64,000 nt of DNA from CBDAMZ01 sp965197375 (GTDB lineage Bacteria; Acidobacteriota; Vicinamibacteria; Vicinamibacterales; UBA8438), in assembly GCA_965197375.1 (NCBI GenBank), contig CBDAMZ010000004.1, positions 1-64,000 on the forward strand. Reading direction: 5' to 3'. A program made the translations under genes and the position numbers. Numbering within the stretch: position 1 is the first letter of the stretch; each line of letters begins with the position of its first letter. The notes beneath the pieces are model-generated. The model saw nothing but the letters and a program-made list of their open reading frames with translations, ran no database searches and had not been told where the DNA came from. Shown one piece after another: positions 54,969 through 63,699 of the stretch.

Positions 54969-55802
54969 CTAAGGCATGGGTCGGCCGGATTCTTTCCAGG
55001 CTGGGTACGAGCCGAGCGTCCGGAGTGACGGGGCGAATTCAGCTAGGTGCATAAGGGCACGCGCGCACCGCTCCTCCTCGCGATGTGCCGAGAGGTCAGC
55101 ATAAAAGAGGTACTCAAACGGTCGATCCGGGATCGGTCTCGATTCGAGCTTGGTTAGGTCGATATCGCGGAGTGCGAACACGTTTAGTGCCTTAAACAAC
55201 GCGCCTGGGGTATTTGCTACTGTAAACACGATCGTGGTCTTGTCCGGCTTTCCAAGCGGCACTGGGTCTCGACTGATAACAATGAACCGGGTAAAGTTGG
55301 CCGCGTAATCCTGTATACCCGTTTGGAGAATCTGCAACCCGAAAATTTCGGCGGCTCGCTCGGATGCGATCGCCGCACTGTCTCGAAGTTCTTCTTCCTT
55401 GATCATCTTAGCGCTGCCCGCCGTGTCATAAGTCGCCACGATCTCGACACCACGAAGTGTTCGAAGAAAACGCTCGCATTGCGCTAGGCCTTGTGGGTGG
55501 GAGTAGACCTTTCGCACCTGCTCTAGCGTTGTACCTTCACACACGATCAAATTATGAGCGATCGCCTGCGTCACTTCAGCGACAATCGGCAACTCATGCT
55601 CGAGTAACAGGTCGTAATTGCGATGAATTGTCCCGCCGATGGTGTTCTCTATCGGGAGGATACCGTGCGTGACCTTCTGTTCCGCGACCGTCTGGAAGAC
55701 GTCATCGAACGATTGGTTCGGCACCAGATCCGCATCGGGATTGATCCGCAGCGCGGCAGCCTCACTGTAGGCTCCGGAGACGCCTTGATACGCAATTCGC
55801 AT
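54969..55802 (-). CDS. pheA: Prephenate dehydratase
   Basis: The 277-residue monofunctional enzyme makes phenylpyruvate in phenylalanine synthesis. It has RIAYQGVSGAYSEAAAL, LPIENTIGGTIHRNYDLL, the catalytic TRF in ANFTRFIVISRD, and a C-terminal regulatory ACT domain with the Phe-binding ESRPIPDRPFEYLFY. No chorismate mutase domain is fused. The ATG at 55802 is preferred over a TTG two codons earlier because GCGGAG lies at normal distance. Confidence 0.95.
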   Translation of the reverse strand: MRIAYQGVSGAYSEAAALRINPDADLVPNQSFDDVFQTVAEQKVTHGILPIENTIGGTIHRNYDLLLEHELPIVAEVTQAIAHNLIVCEGTTLEQVRKVYSHPQGLAQCERFLRTLRGVEIVATYDTAGSAKMIKEEELRDSAAIASERAAEIFGLQILQTGIQDYAANFTRFIVISRDPVPLGKPDKTTIVFTVANTPGALFKALNVFALRDIDLTKLESRPIPDRPFEYLFYADLSAHREEERCARALMHLAEFAPSLRTLGSYPAWKESGRPMP

Positions 55803-55980
55803 ACTCAACTCCGCGTACTAGGATACAGGAGATGAACGAGCATTCAGGTAATAGTTGCCGGGATGCCGGCCCATCACGGCTGGTGTCCCCGCTCGTTGAG
55901 ATCCAGCCGATGGTGAACCTGAGGCACACCAGGCAATGGATCGGCCCTACGTTGTCAGGTGTGGCAGTACTTAGTAGCCA

Positions 55981-56268
55981 CTAAGACGACGCCTGGCGGA
56001 AGTTATGTCCTTCCCATGGCGAGCCCACCTCGTGTGGTACCGTCGGCTTAAATAGGTCGCCCAGGGTTCGGCGTCCTTCGAGCGTTGCTTCTCTTGCCTT
56101 CTCCAGCGTCCCCTGGGTACGCTGCAACTCGTCAATCAACAAGTCAAGCATCGGCTGGATCTGGCTACGGACGCGCCGTCCCGGCTCGGTGAGATAGAGG
56201 CATCCCAAGATACCACCCACGGCGGCACCCGCTACGCTCGCGACAAGGATCTTCGAGCGATCGTCCAC
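55981..56268 (-). CDS. YtxH-like small membrane protein
   Basis: The 95-residue protein has an N-terminal glycine-rich transmembrane segment (VASVAGAAVGGILGCLYL) followed by an amphipathic helical tail (LIDELQRTQGTLEKAREATL), the YtxH/Gas-vesicle-GvpP-like pattern. Function is unknown; stress association is reported for some members. It lies 172 bases upstream of pheA in the same direction. Confidence 0.65.
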   Translation of the reverse strand: MDDRSKILVASVAGAAVGGILGCLYLTEPGRRVRSQIQPMLDLLIDELQRTQGTLEKAREATLEGRRTLGDLFKPTVPHEVGSPWEGHNFRQASS

Positions 56269-56452
56269 TCACTCCTCCTAGTGTCGTGTCCCCGAATTGG
56301 CGTAGACGGGCCAGAACAGCTCCGCCTGACGCCGCGGCAGGACTAAAAACCTAAGTTGTGTGACCACTTCTTGTCATGATACCAGGACTGTTCCAGCGTC
56401 GTGTGTTAGGGCCAAATAAAGTTTCATTCCACGGGTAACGCGCGACCGGCTC

Positions 56453-57031
56453 TTAGAACTTTAAGGCTAAACCAACACTGGCACGCAAGAAATCCTGTTT
56501 GCCAAGTTGGAAGTCGAGGAGGTTCTCCCCTTGCGACACGCCGCGAATGTAGCGCAGGTCAAACCGCACACCAACGCGCTCGCCAAAGAAGCCCATCAGG
56601 CCGCCACCCATATCGACGCCAAGGCCGTCGGCTCGGGTGCGCTGGTCGGCTTCTGCGGCCGTAACATCCGTTCGCAGCCATCCTACACCGCCAAGGATGT
56701 AAGGACGGACCCCTTTAATCGGAACGCCGATGATGATGTTTCCCGTTACGGTGGTAATCTGACTGGTTTCTGCGAAGACGCTGTTGGTGGTTGCACGCGC
56801 CGTTCGTCCAAAGTCAAGCTCAAACCCGAACATTCCACCAGCCATTGCCGCCAGTGACAGACCCCAGGTTGTGACCTTCTCTGTATCCTCATCCCAGAAC
56901 GAGGTGCCGACAAACGGTGTGAAGATGCCGTCTGCCGACACCGCCGAGGGGGTAAGAAGTGTCAGGCAGACCACCACCACTTGCAAACCAAACCGTGTGT
57001 TTCGCGTCCCGTTCACAATACTCACCGACAC
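56453..57031 (-). CDS. Outer-membrane beta-barrel protein (OmpA-like/opacity type)
   Basis: The protein is about 192 residues from GTG 57031. A signal peptide ending TPSAVSA is followed by eight or so alternating strands rich in aromatic and Gly residues (FTPFVGTSFWDEDTEKVTTW, VRPYILGGVGWLR, ERVGVRFDLRYIRG) and a terminal LKF. This is an eight-stranded-type barrel of unknown ligand. The frame is open upstream to 57139 but that part overlaps pcm, so the GTG just after the pcm stop, with GAAGG upstream, is favoured. Confidence 0.78.
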   Translation of the reverse strand: MSVSIVNGTRNTRFGLQVVVVCLTLLTPSAVSADGIFTPFVGTSFWDEDTEKVTTWGLSLAAMAGGMFGFELDFGRTARATTNSVFAETSQITTVTGNIIIGVPIKGVRPYILGGVGWLRTDVTAAEADQRTRADGLGVDMGGGLMGFFGERVGVRFDLRYIRGVSQGENLLDFQLGKQDFLRASVGLALKF

Positions 57032-57065
57032 TCCACGTCCTTCGCCTCCTTCTGAAGACCAACAG

Positions 57066-57743
57066 TCAGCGCCACCCGTACGGCCCCCGCAGTGGCACGA
57101 AGACGCACCCGCCAACCCGATCTTCCTCGAAGTGTTCACCGACCCGTCGGATCAGGGTTAGCTCCTGATACATCCGTGTGCCGAGCGGAGCTACCAGGCG
57201 GCCACCCTCAGCGAGCCGCTCTCGCAGTGTGGACGGTACCGCTGGTGCTCCCGCCGTTACCAAGATCCCGTCGAACCTCTGGTCCGGCCGGGCGAGGCTC
57301 CCGTCGCCCGTCAGGATCTTTACATTTGTCGCACCGAGACGTTTGAGCGTGGCGCGCGCCTTGTCGGCCAGCTCGGGTACCCACTCAAAGCTCAAGATAT
57401 CCCGCGCGAGACGAGCCAACACAGCCGTCTGGTAACCGGAGCCGGTCCCGATTTCGAGCACAGAATCTGCTGGTTGAGGATCCAGTGCTGCCGTCATCGC
57501 TGCCACCATGTACGGCTGAGAGATGGTCTGACCGTGCCCGATGGACAACGGGCGGTCATCGTACGCCGCCGCTTGGCAGGAAGCCGGTACAAATTCGTGC
57601 CGAAGCACCTCGCGCATGGCCTCAAGCACCACCACGTGATGGATGTCACGCGATCGAATCTGCTGCTCGACCATCCTCAGACGCTCGGCGGCACGTGTTG
57701 GGTCCGAAGAGGGCGTGCTTCTGGCACGGGCGTGGAACAGCAT
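57066..57743 (-). CDS. pcm: Protein-L-isoaspartate O-methyltransferase
   Basis: The 225-residue SAM-dependent enzyme repairs isoaspartyl residues. It has RMVEQQIRSRDI, the substrate loop LSIGHGQTISQPYMVA, and SAM motif I VLEIGTGSGYQTAVLARL. The post-motif acid is in SFEWVPELADKA, with VGGCVFVPLRGPYGW at the end. The length is normal. The barrel-protein gene starts about 35 bases after its stop. Confidence 0.95.
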   Translation of the reverse strand: MLFHARARSTPSSDPTRAAERLRMVEQQIRSRDIHHVVVLEAMREVLRHEFVPASCQAAAYDDRPLSIGHGQTISQPYMVAAMTAALDPQPADSVLEIGTGSGYQTAVLARLARDILSFEWVPELADKARATLKRLGATNVKILTGDGSLARPDQRFDGILVTAGAPAVPSTLRERLAEGGRLVAPLGTRMYQELTLIRRVGEHFEEDRVGGCVFVPLRGPYGWR

Positions 57744-58064
57744 TACTCCGATCCACCTCGCATAATAAGAGCCAGCCCGCTAGCCGGTCAACGAACACGT
57801 TAGATCATTCCATCGTGCCGTAGCTGATGAGGCCAGCCTCATCTTTGCTTCACTTGTCAGGTCCCTCGCAGAGGCCACGGCCCACTGCGACCGCTGCGGT
57901 TCCGAGAGGTACTGCCTGCACGTGGCCTAGCGGTGGCTGGCGTGCAGATCAAAGAACGAAGATGGCCCGGTCACCCGCGTAACGCGTGATGGAACGGTCA
58001 TCGGAGCTACCTGCAAAGCTGGTCAATCTCAGTAGGGGGATGCCCGCGCGAGGGAACAGAAGAG
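57744..58064 (+). other. Gene-poor interval between pcm and the ferredoxin gene
   Basis: In these 321 bases I see no complete gene. One stop-to-stop stretch on the plus strand ending at TAG 57928-57930 encodes a Cys-rich end (HCDRCGSERYC) like a zinc ribbon, but it has no start codon, so it may be a gene remnant or chance. No promoter, terminator or RNA gene was recognised. Confidence 0.3.
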
Positions 58065-58427
58065 CTAGGGAATAACGTCGACCGCCGGTACCCCTTGGTC
58101 AGTCTCTTCGGCCTCCAACACCTTAACGACGTCATCATAGGGAACCATGTTAATGGCGTCGTAGTCTGTCGGGCAGCCGAAGTCGCGCGGTTGGGGTGCG
58201 GTCGGGTTGCCGAGCGTCACGCAGAGCCCACAACCGATGCACTTGTCGACAAGTACGGCACAGACCCACCGTCCATTCGCATCCTGTTCCTCAATGATGC
58301 AATCAGCCACCGGGCAGGCGGCTTGGCAGATCGAGCAGGCGAACGCGCCGAAACAGCTATCCGGGTCGATGACGGCAATAGTCTTCGGTAACTTTTTACG
58401 AGGCACGTCCATTAGCTTGGTCCACAT
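58065..58427 (-). CDS. Ferredoxin-like protein with unusual cysteine spacing
   Basis: The 120-residue protein resembles a 2[4Fe-4S] ferredoxin but departs from CxxCxxCxxxCP in both motifs. Motif 1 has Cys at 25, 31, 34 and 38 followed by Pro, with Ala28 where a ligand is expected. Motif 2 has Cys 63, 66 and 69, then Cys85-Pro86 after 15 residues rather than 3. Extra Cys at 43 and 56 are present. It may hold one or two clusters with altered ligation. It has no neighbouring partner enzyme, so its redox partner is unknown. Confidence 0.7.
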   Translation of the reverse strand: MWTKLMDVPRKKLPKTIAVIDPDSCFGAFACSICQAACPVADCIIEEQDANGRWVCAVLVDKCIGCGLCVTLGNPTAPQPRDFGCPTDYDAINMVPYDDVVKVLEAEETDQGVPAVDVIP

Positions 58428-58567
58428 GGGCAGGGGTATTATACCTGACTGTCAGGTCGAGGTTGTAAAGCTCGTGAACGTTCAAGTCAGGTTCGCCTTA
58501 TTCCGCCACGCCAAGTTGTTCGTTCCTGAGTGTGACATCGCCGTCAGTTAGGTTTCCGTCAAATCAC

Positions 58568-60040
58568 ATGCCAGGAAATGTTTCTGCCGCGCTGCGGCCA
58601 ACACCAAAATGGCCCTTGCTCACCTTCCTATTGATTTGGACTGCCTTCGGTCTGTACACGTGCACGGAAGGCAACGAGCTGGTCGATGGCCGATCGGCTT
58701 CGACACTCGTAACAACTGACGAACAAACACCGCTCGACAAATATGTCAAGGGAAGGGATCGAAACTACTCCTACCGCGTTGTTCAGGTGCTACCCCGCCA
58801 GGGCTATGACACTTACGTGCTGGAGATGACTTCTCAGACGTGGCTAACTCCAAAGCAAGTGGATCGCGTTCTGTGGAAACATTGGCTAACTATCGTCGTG
58901 CCAGAGAACGTAATAAGCAACACCGCACTGCTCAACATTGCCGGCGGAGACAATGGCAATTCGGCTCCAAAGAGAACGAATTCGGTCCTGACCTCGATTG
59001 CCGTCGAAACTCGTTCCATTGCCGTCTCGCTGCACATGGTGCCTAACCAGCCGCTTACGTTCGCCGGTGACGAACGCTGCTCGCGCAGTGAAGATTCCCT
59101 AATCGCTTACGCGTGGGACAAGTTCCTGAGAGGCGGTGATCCGGTCTGGCTTCCTCGTCTACCCATGACGACAAGTGTGGTTCGCGCGATGGACACCGTG
59201 GTTGGTTTCTTGCGCAATCGAGGCGGCAGAGGTTCAGAGGTCGACGGGTTCGTGGTGACTGGAGCCTCAAAGCGAGGCTGGGCCACCTGGACAACCGCAG
59301 CCGTCGACCCTCGCGTTGTTGCTATCGTGCCCATTGTCAGCGATTTCCTAAACCTTGAGGCATCATTCCAGCACCACTTCGGTGCATACGGGTTTTGGGC
59401 AGAAGCCATACGCGACTACGTGGAGATGGGGATTCCAGACTGGATAGGAACGGAGGAAATGACGACCCTGACGGAAATTGTTGACCCGTATGCGTATCGT
59501 TCCCGCCTGACGATGCCAAAGTTTGTGATCAACGCAAGCGGCGACGAGTTCTTTCTGCCAGACTCATCTCAGTTCTACTTCGACGATCTCCCTGGCGAGA
59601 AATACGTACGCTATATTCCGAACACCGGGCACTCGCTTGTGAACACAGACGCTACTGACAGCCTACTTGCCTATTACGAGGCGATCACTACTGGGACACC
59701 ACGGCCACGGTTTACGTGGTCGCTCGAAGACGAGGATTCGATATACGTACAGACCGATGAGTCGACTAAACCATCACAGGTGCTGCTGTGGCAAGCTTTT
59801 AACTCGGAGGCTAGAGATTTTCGATTTGGCACCATCGGTGATGCATGGACCAGTTCGGCGGTTAACAATCAGGGAAAGGGTCTCTATGTCGCAACCGTAG
59901 AGAAACCGACTTTCGGCTGGACAGCTTTCTTCGTAGAGCTCACATATCCTGGCAGCGGCACGACGCCTTTTAAGTTCACGACGCAAGTCAGGGTTGTGCC
60001 AAACTTATTGCCTTTTTCGCTCGACGTTCCGCAGGACTAG
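58568..60040 (+). CDS. PhoPQ-activated pathogenicity-related (PqaA-like) protein
   Basis: The 490-residue secreted or membrane-anchored protein has an N-terminal hydrophobic segment (WPLLTFLLIWTAFGLYTC). An alpha/beta-hydrolase fold of the PqaA (PhoPQ_related) family follows. It has SLHMVPNQPLTFAGDE, the nucleophile-elbow-like GFVVTGASKRGWATWTTAAV, FVINASGDEFFLPDSSQF and NTGHSLVNT. The Ser-Asp-His set is plausible. Activity is not established for the family. Starts at 58532 (GTG) and 58568 (ATG) both lack a strong ribosome-binding site; the latter gives a more normal signal sequence. Confidence 0.82.
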   Translation: MPGNVSAALRPTPKWPLLTFLLIWTAFGLYTCTEGNELVDGRSASTLVTTDEQTPLDKYVKGRDRNYSYRVVQVLPRQGYDTYVLEMTSQTWLTPKQVDRVLWKHWLTIVVPENVISNTALLNIAGGDNGNSAPKRTNSVLTSIAVETRSIAVSLHMVPNQPLTFAGDERCSRSEDSLIAYAWDKFLRGGDPVWLPRLPMTTSVVRAMDTVVGFLRNRGGRGSEVDGFVVTGASKRGWATWTTAAVDPRVVAIVPIVSDFLNLEASFQHHFGAYGFWAEAIRDYVEMGIPDWIGTEEMTTLTEIVDPYAYRSRLTMPKFVINASGDEFFLPDSSQFYFDDLPGEKYVRYIPNTGHSLVNTDATDSLLAYYEAITTGTPRPRFTWSLEDEDSIYVQTDESTKPSQVLLWQAFNSEARDFRFGTIGDAWTSSAVNNQGKGLYVATVEKPTFGWTAFFVELTYPGSGTTPFKFTTQVRVVPNLLPFSLDVPQD

Positions 60041-60234
60041 TTCAATCGTAGACTGAGCTCACGTGGAGCACGGCGGCCTCGGCTGAAATAGCCGCGGTCA
60101 GCCACGTTGACAAGGACGAGTCTGCTTGACATTTCTGCACAGGCGGTAGCCCAGCACGGTCGCCAGTGGATGACCTTAGGTTGGACGAATTGCGATCGAT
60201 GCTGCATTCATTCTGGGTTCTGACACGACGTACC

Positions 60235-61440
60235 ATGAAACGGCCAATTCTTATCGCAGTCAACGTGGCGCTCGCCACTATGGGCTTTACATCGCCAATA
60301 CGGGCCGAGTTGATGGTCGGGGCGTCAGCAGTAGACATCACGCCAATCTTGTGCAACAACGTAGCGCTTGACGCGAACGCCAAGCAATTTGATGTTCGTA
60401 ACGACTGTTTCCGGTGGATTCACTTGGCCGGCTTCAGTCCGTACATCCCATTCAAAAAGGACAATCGCTTAGCCGAGGGAATTTACGATCCGTTGTGGTC
60501 ACGCGCACTGGCGATTCAGGGCACGAACGGGGAAACGGTTGTCCTTGTTTCGACTGACCTGCCTGGGCTCGCATCGAAGCATAGCAATTGGGTCAGGCGG
60601 CGAGTCGAGCGTGCTTACGGAGTGCCAGCCTCTCACATCATTATCCACTCGACCCATACTCATTCGGCCCCAGACGCGAGCGGCTTTTGGTCGACGCTGA
60701 TATCAGAGCACAACCTGCGCTACACTGACGCAGTTCGCGAGCGGATCTACTTATCGATCACCAAAGCACTGGAAACCCTCGAGCCGGCTGAGATGAGGGT
60801 CGCGACCACCACGCACGTCTCCTGCCGAGACCTACAAACCCGAGAACTGAAGAAGGATCCCGACTGCCGCCTTCCAAACATCAACAACGAATTCAACGAT
60901 ACCTCGTCGACCTACGACCAGTTTCTTGTTCAGCGGGATCAACGAGATCCGATCGTCAGGAATACTCGGATCGTGTCAGCTGAATTTCAGGCAGTGGCCG
61001 GTGGACACACACTGGCGACTTTTGTGAATTGGCATAATCATCCAGACACGCTTGGTAGTAGCAACCGGTTGATTTCGAGCGACTATCCACACTACCTGCG
61101 TGAGTACATGGAACGAGCCCGTGGCGGCATATCCGTCTACTTTGTCGGCACGTTGGGTAGCCAGATCGGTGGACTTAGGGCTACGCCAGTTCCCCTGTGG
61201 AACGATCAGCACCAGCGCGTATTTGCAAAAGGCCCAGACTCCCTAGATGTTCACGGGAAACGTGTGCCTGTGCTCACCACAGCCGGGTGGGACAAGATTC
61301 GGTCAACGGGGTACGAAATCGCTCACGAAGCTGTTGTGGCACTTGCCTCAGCTCCTGCATCGGCCGACGTGTCAGTAGCGGTGCGAACGGAATCAGTGGA
61401 TACGCCGGTCGACAATCTAATCCACGTGTTTGGGACGTGG
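60235..61440 (+). pseudogene. Neutral ceramidase-like protein, N-terminal part (interrupted by IS)
   Basis: These 402 codons have a signal peptide (ILIAVNVALATMGFTSPIRA). The neutral/alkaline non-lysosomal ceramidase-type domain follows: VGASAVDITPILC, HSTHTHSAPDASG (zinc-site histidines), VNWHNHPDTLGSSNRLISSD and FVGTLGSQIGG. Reading breaks at the IS at 61441. Joining to 62827 restores ...FGTW-PVWHDDVTW... in frame, giving about 550 residues. The usual NGD-type active-site block of true ceramidases is not obvious, so amidase substrate is inferred only from the family. Confidence 0.88.
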
Positions 61441-61505
61441 TACATCGCCCTAGGGTTTTCTTGGACACTTGATTGCGAGAGAGTGCTCGCAGGAGGAGTG
61501 TCGAG

Positions 61506-61886
61506 ATGAGGAAGCACGATCAGAGTTCGGTGGCGGCGGAGGGAGCCCGGAGGGCGACTGGAGCGGCCGCCGCGCGTGACCGGAAGGGGCGGTTTTCGGC
61601 CAGGTGTAAACGCGCGACGGTGCTCCGCCTCCTGCGGGGTGAGGATCTCGAGTCGGTGTCGCGGGAGTTGGGCATCACGGCGGCGCGGGCCTCGCAGTGG
61701 CGCGATAGGTTTTTGGCGGCTGGCCAGGCCGGCTTGAAGAGCCGAGCGACCGAGGCGGTGGACGACGACCACCGTCGGCTGCAGGCCAAGATCGGCGAAC
61801 TCCTGATGGAGACCGAGTTGCTGTATGCGAAGGTAGACCAGCTGGAGGCCGGCCGCCCTTTGGCCGGCCGGAGGTCGACGCAATGA
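61506..61886 (+). CDS. Transposase orfA (helix-turn-helix) of the IS in the ceramidase gene
   Basis: The 126-residue basic protein has an HTH region (KRATVLRLLRGEDLESVSRE, LGITAARASQWRDRFLAAG) and a leucine-rich C-terminal helix (LQAKIGELLMETELLYAKVD), as in IS3-family OrfA. AGGAGGAG lies seven bases before the ATG. The stop overlaps the orfB start as ATGA. Confidence 0.88.
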   Translation: MRKHDQSSVAAEGARRATGAAAARDRKGRFSARCKRATVLRLLRGEDLESVSRELGITAARASQWRDRFLAAGQAGLKSRATEAVDDDHRRLQAKIGELLMETELLYAKVDQLEAGRPLAGRRSTQ

Positions 61887-62776
61887 GTGGCGCCCAGTCG
61901 ATCTCCACCCGTCGGGCGTATGGTGTGCAGCGCGTCTGCCGCGTGTGGGCACGGCCGCGGTCGAGTGTCTATGCGCGGCGGCAGGTACCGCGGGACTGCG
62001 CGCGCGGGCATCGCCGCGGGCCCGTCGGCGCGGCCCCGGACGATGTCCTGGTGGGCCACATCCGCCGGGTGCTCGAAGCGTCGCCGTTTCATGGTGAGGG
62101 CTACCGGAAAGTTTGGGCGAAGCTGCGGGTCGAGGGGATTCGGACCTCGCCGGAGCGGGTGCGCCGATTAATGCGTGCGCACGACCTCCAGGCCCCGCAC
62201 CGCGTGGGCCAGGCGCATGGCCCGACGGTGCACAACGGCACGATCACCACCGAGACGCCTGACGTGATGTGGGGCACCGACATGACGGCCACGGTGACCG
62301 TGGGCGAGGGGGCGGCCTGCGTGTTCGTGGCCGTCGATCACTGCACGACCGAGTGCATCGGTCTGCATGCGGCCAAGAGCGGCAACCGCTTCGAGGCCCT
62401 GGAGCCCATCCGCCAGGGTGTCCGCGAACGCTTCGGCGGGATCAGCGACGGCGCCGCCCGCGGGCTGCGGCTGCGTCACGACCACGGGTCGAACTACCTG
62501 GCCGCCGATTTCCAACAGGAGATCGCGTTCTTCGGGATTGAGAGTTCCCCGAGCTTTGTGCGAGCGCCCGAAGGTAACGGCGTGGCGGAGCGCTTCATCC
62601 GCACGCTGAAGGAAAATCTCTTGTGGGTGCGGAGCTTCGAGACCATCGAAGACCTCCGCCTGGCCTTGCTCGCGTTCAAGCGGACATACAACGAACAATG
62701 GATGCTTGAGAAATACGCTTACCGAAGCCCCGCGCAGGTGCGACGCGACCTCGTCGGGCTGGACGCGGCCGCGTAG
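61883..62776 (+). CDS. DDE transposase orfB of the IS in the ceramidase gene
   Basis: The 297-residue protein has an HTH_21 region (GEGYRKVWAKLRVEGIRTSP) and an rve integrase core with the DDE residues in VMWGTDMTATV, LRHDHGSNYLA and GVAERFIRTLKENL. No frameshift is seen, so the element may still be active. It uses overlapping start/stop coupling to orfA rather than the -1 slippage of many IS3 members. Confidence 0.9.
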   Translation: MSGAQSISTRRAYGVQRVCRVWARPRSSVYARRQVPRDCARGHRRGPVGAAPDDVLVGHIRRVLEASPFHGEGYRKVWAKLRVEGIRTSPERVRRLMRAHDLQAPHRVGQAHGPTVHNGTITTETPDVMWGTDMTATVTVGEGAACVFVAVDHCTTECIGLHAAKSGNRFEALEPIRQGVRERFGGISDGAARGLRLRHDHGSNYLAADFQQEIAFFGIESSPSFVRAPEGNGVAERFIRTLKENLLWVRSFETIEDLRLALLAFKRTYNEQWMLEKYAYRSPAQVRRDLVGLDAAA

Positions 62777-62822
62777 ATGCGAATACCGTCAAACCACTGT
62801 CCAAGAACCCTGGGGCGGTACA

Positions 62823-63273
62823 GTGGCCCGTCTGGCACGACGATGTAACGTGGGAGGATCGGCTGCGTTACTACTGGCCTCATTGTTGGGGTCTATTGGG
62901 GTGCGTGCGTAGCAACGTGAACTTGGTTCAGATGGGCGATCTCAGCATTATTACAGCGCCGGGTGAGATCGATCCAGCGTATTTCCTCGGCCGCCGAGCC
63001 AGCACCGCTGATTATGGCGAGCATTGGGGGACGTGGTTCTTTCCAGCAATGATCGGTGTCGACCGCTACATGCCAGGTACACACCATGCGGTCATCGGCT
63101 ATCTGTCGTACATGATCCCCAGCACTGACTACGTCGGATGGTTGAACGGCAACCACCAGAACCACTACGAAGATCTAGTGACCATCGGGAAGCGCTTTGG
63201 TGACGATATCGGTCGCCGATGGTTCGAGCTTCTAGAAGTCTCGCCGCCGACTTCGGCGAATCCAATTCCCTGA
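62823..63273 (+). pseudogene. Neutral ceramidase-like protein, C-terminal part
   Basis: This continues the frame broken at 61440: DDVTWEDRLRYYWPHCWG, NLVQMGDLSIITAPGEID (the family's conserved PGE segment) and IGYLSYMIPSTDYVGWLNG, ending at TGA 63271-63273. It has no start codon of its own near the junction. The stop overlaps the next gene's ATG (TGATG), so the two genes would have been translationally coupled before IS insertion. Confidence 0.88.
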
Positions 63274-63699
63274 TGTCCTGTCCATGGGGCCGCTTCCCAC
63301 GCGCTACACTTGACACGTGTGAGCCGGATGTTTACGGGGCGATTGTCCATCCGGCGGAAACAGCATCGGCGCTCGCCTATGTAATCGTCGCACTTATCGT
63401 GTGGCGACGCTATCGTGAGGCAGACTACCGCATCCCAGCACGCCATCTTCCCGGTATCGTGGCCATTATCGGTCTCGCGTCTGGGCTCTTTCACGCCTCG
63501 TTCACCGCACTGTTTCACGCCCTCGATCTAGGAGTTATCTTCCTGTTGATTGGCTATTTGCTCACAGCTCAATTGGTCCACCGCGGACAAGTCGCTGAGT
63601 CGAACTTCCCCACTGTCTTCGTACTTTTTAGCATTGGGGGTGGTTTGCTTCCGTTCTTGCACCTTTGGCTGGGATTCGTTGGCCTTGTACTCGGCGGAG
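63273..63699 (+). pseudogene. Alkaline-ceramidase-like (CREST superfamily) membrane protein, truncated by IS
   Basis: 142 codons remain before the IS. Recognisable alkaline-ceramidase features are an N-terminal CE pair (DTCEPD), HPAETASALAYVIVALIVW as first helix, SGLFHAS (Ser and His of the zinc site) and HALDLGVIFLL (Asp). The C-terminal HxxxH that completes the site would lie beyond the IS at 63700. Overlap with the neutral-ceramidase-like gene suggests a ceramide or N-acyl-lipid degradation pair. The reading frame runs into the IS and picks up unrelated residues. Confidence 0.75.

Larger units (their letters stand above)
61441..62822 (+). mobile_element. IS3-family-like element (second type) inside the ceramidase gene
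   Basis: This 1382-bp element is delimited by a 4-base duplication GTGG (61437-61440 and 62823-62826) and imperfect inverted ends. Both ends carry CTTGGACA preceded by a CGCCC.AGGGTT block; the left end has two additional T. It carries orfA and orfB with ATGA overlap. It is unrelated at the ends to the IS copies at 45236 and 63700. Removing it together with one GTGG rejoins the host gene in frame, which supports these boundaries. Confidence 0.85.

Noticed and set aside
55832..55984. 51-codon plus-strand ORF between pheA and the YtxH-like gene
   Set aside because: CAGGAG directly abuts the ATG, the product resembles nothing known and it runs into the end of the opposite-strand gene; likely chance.
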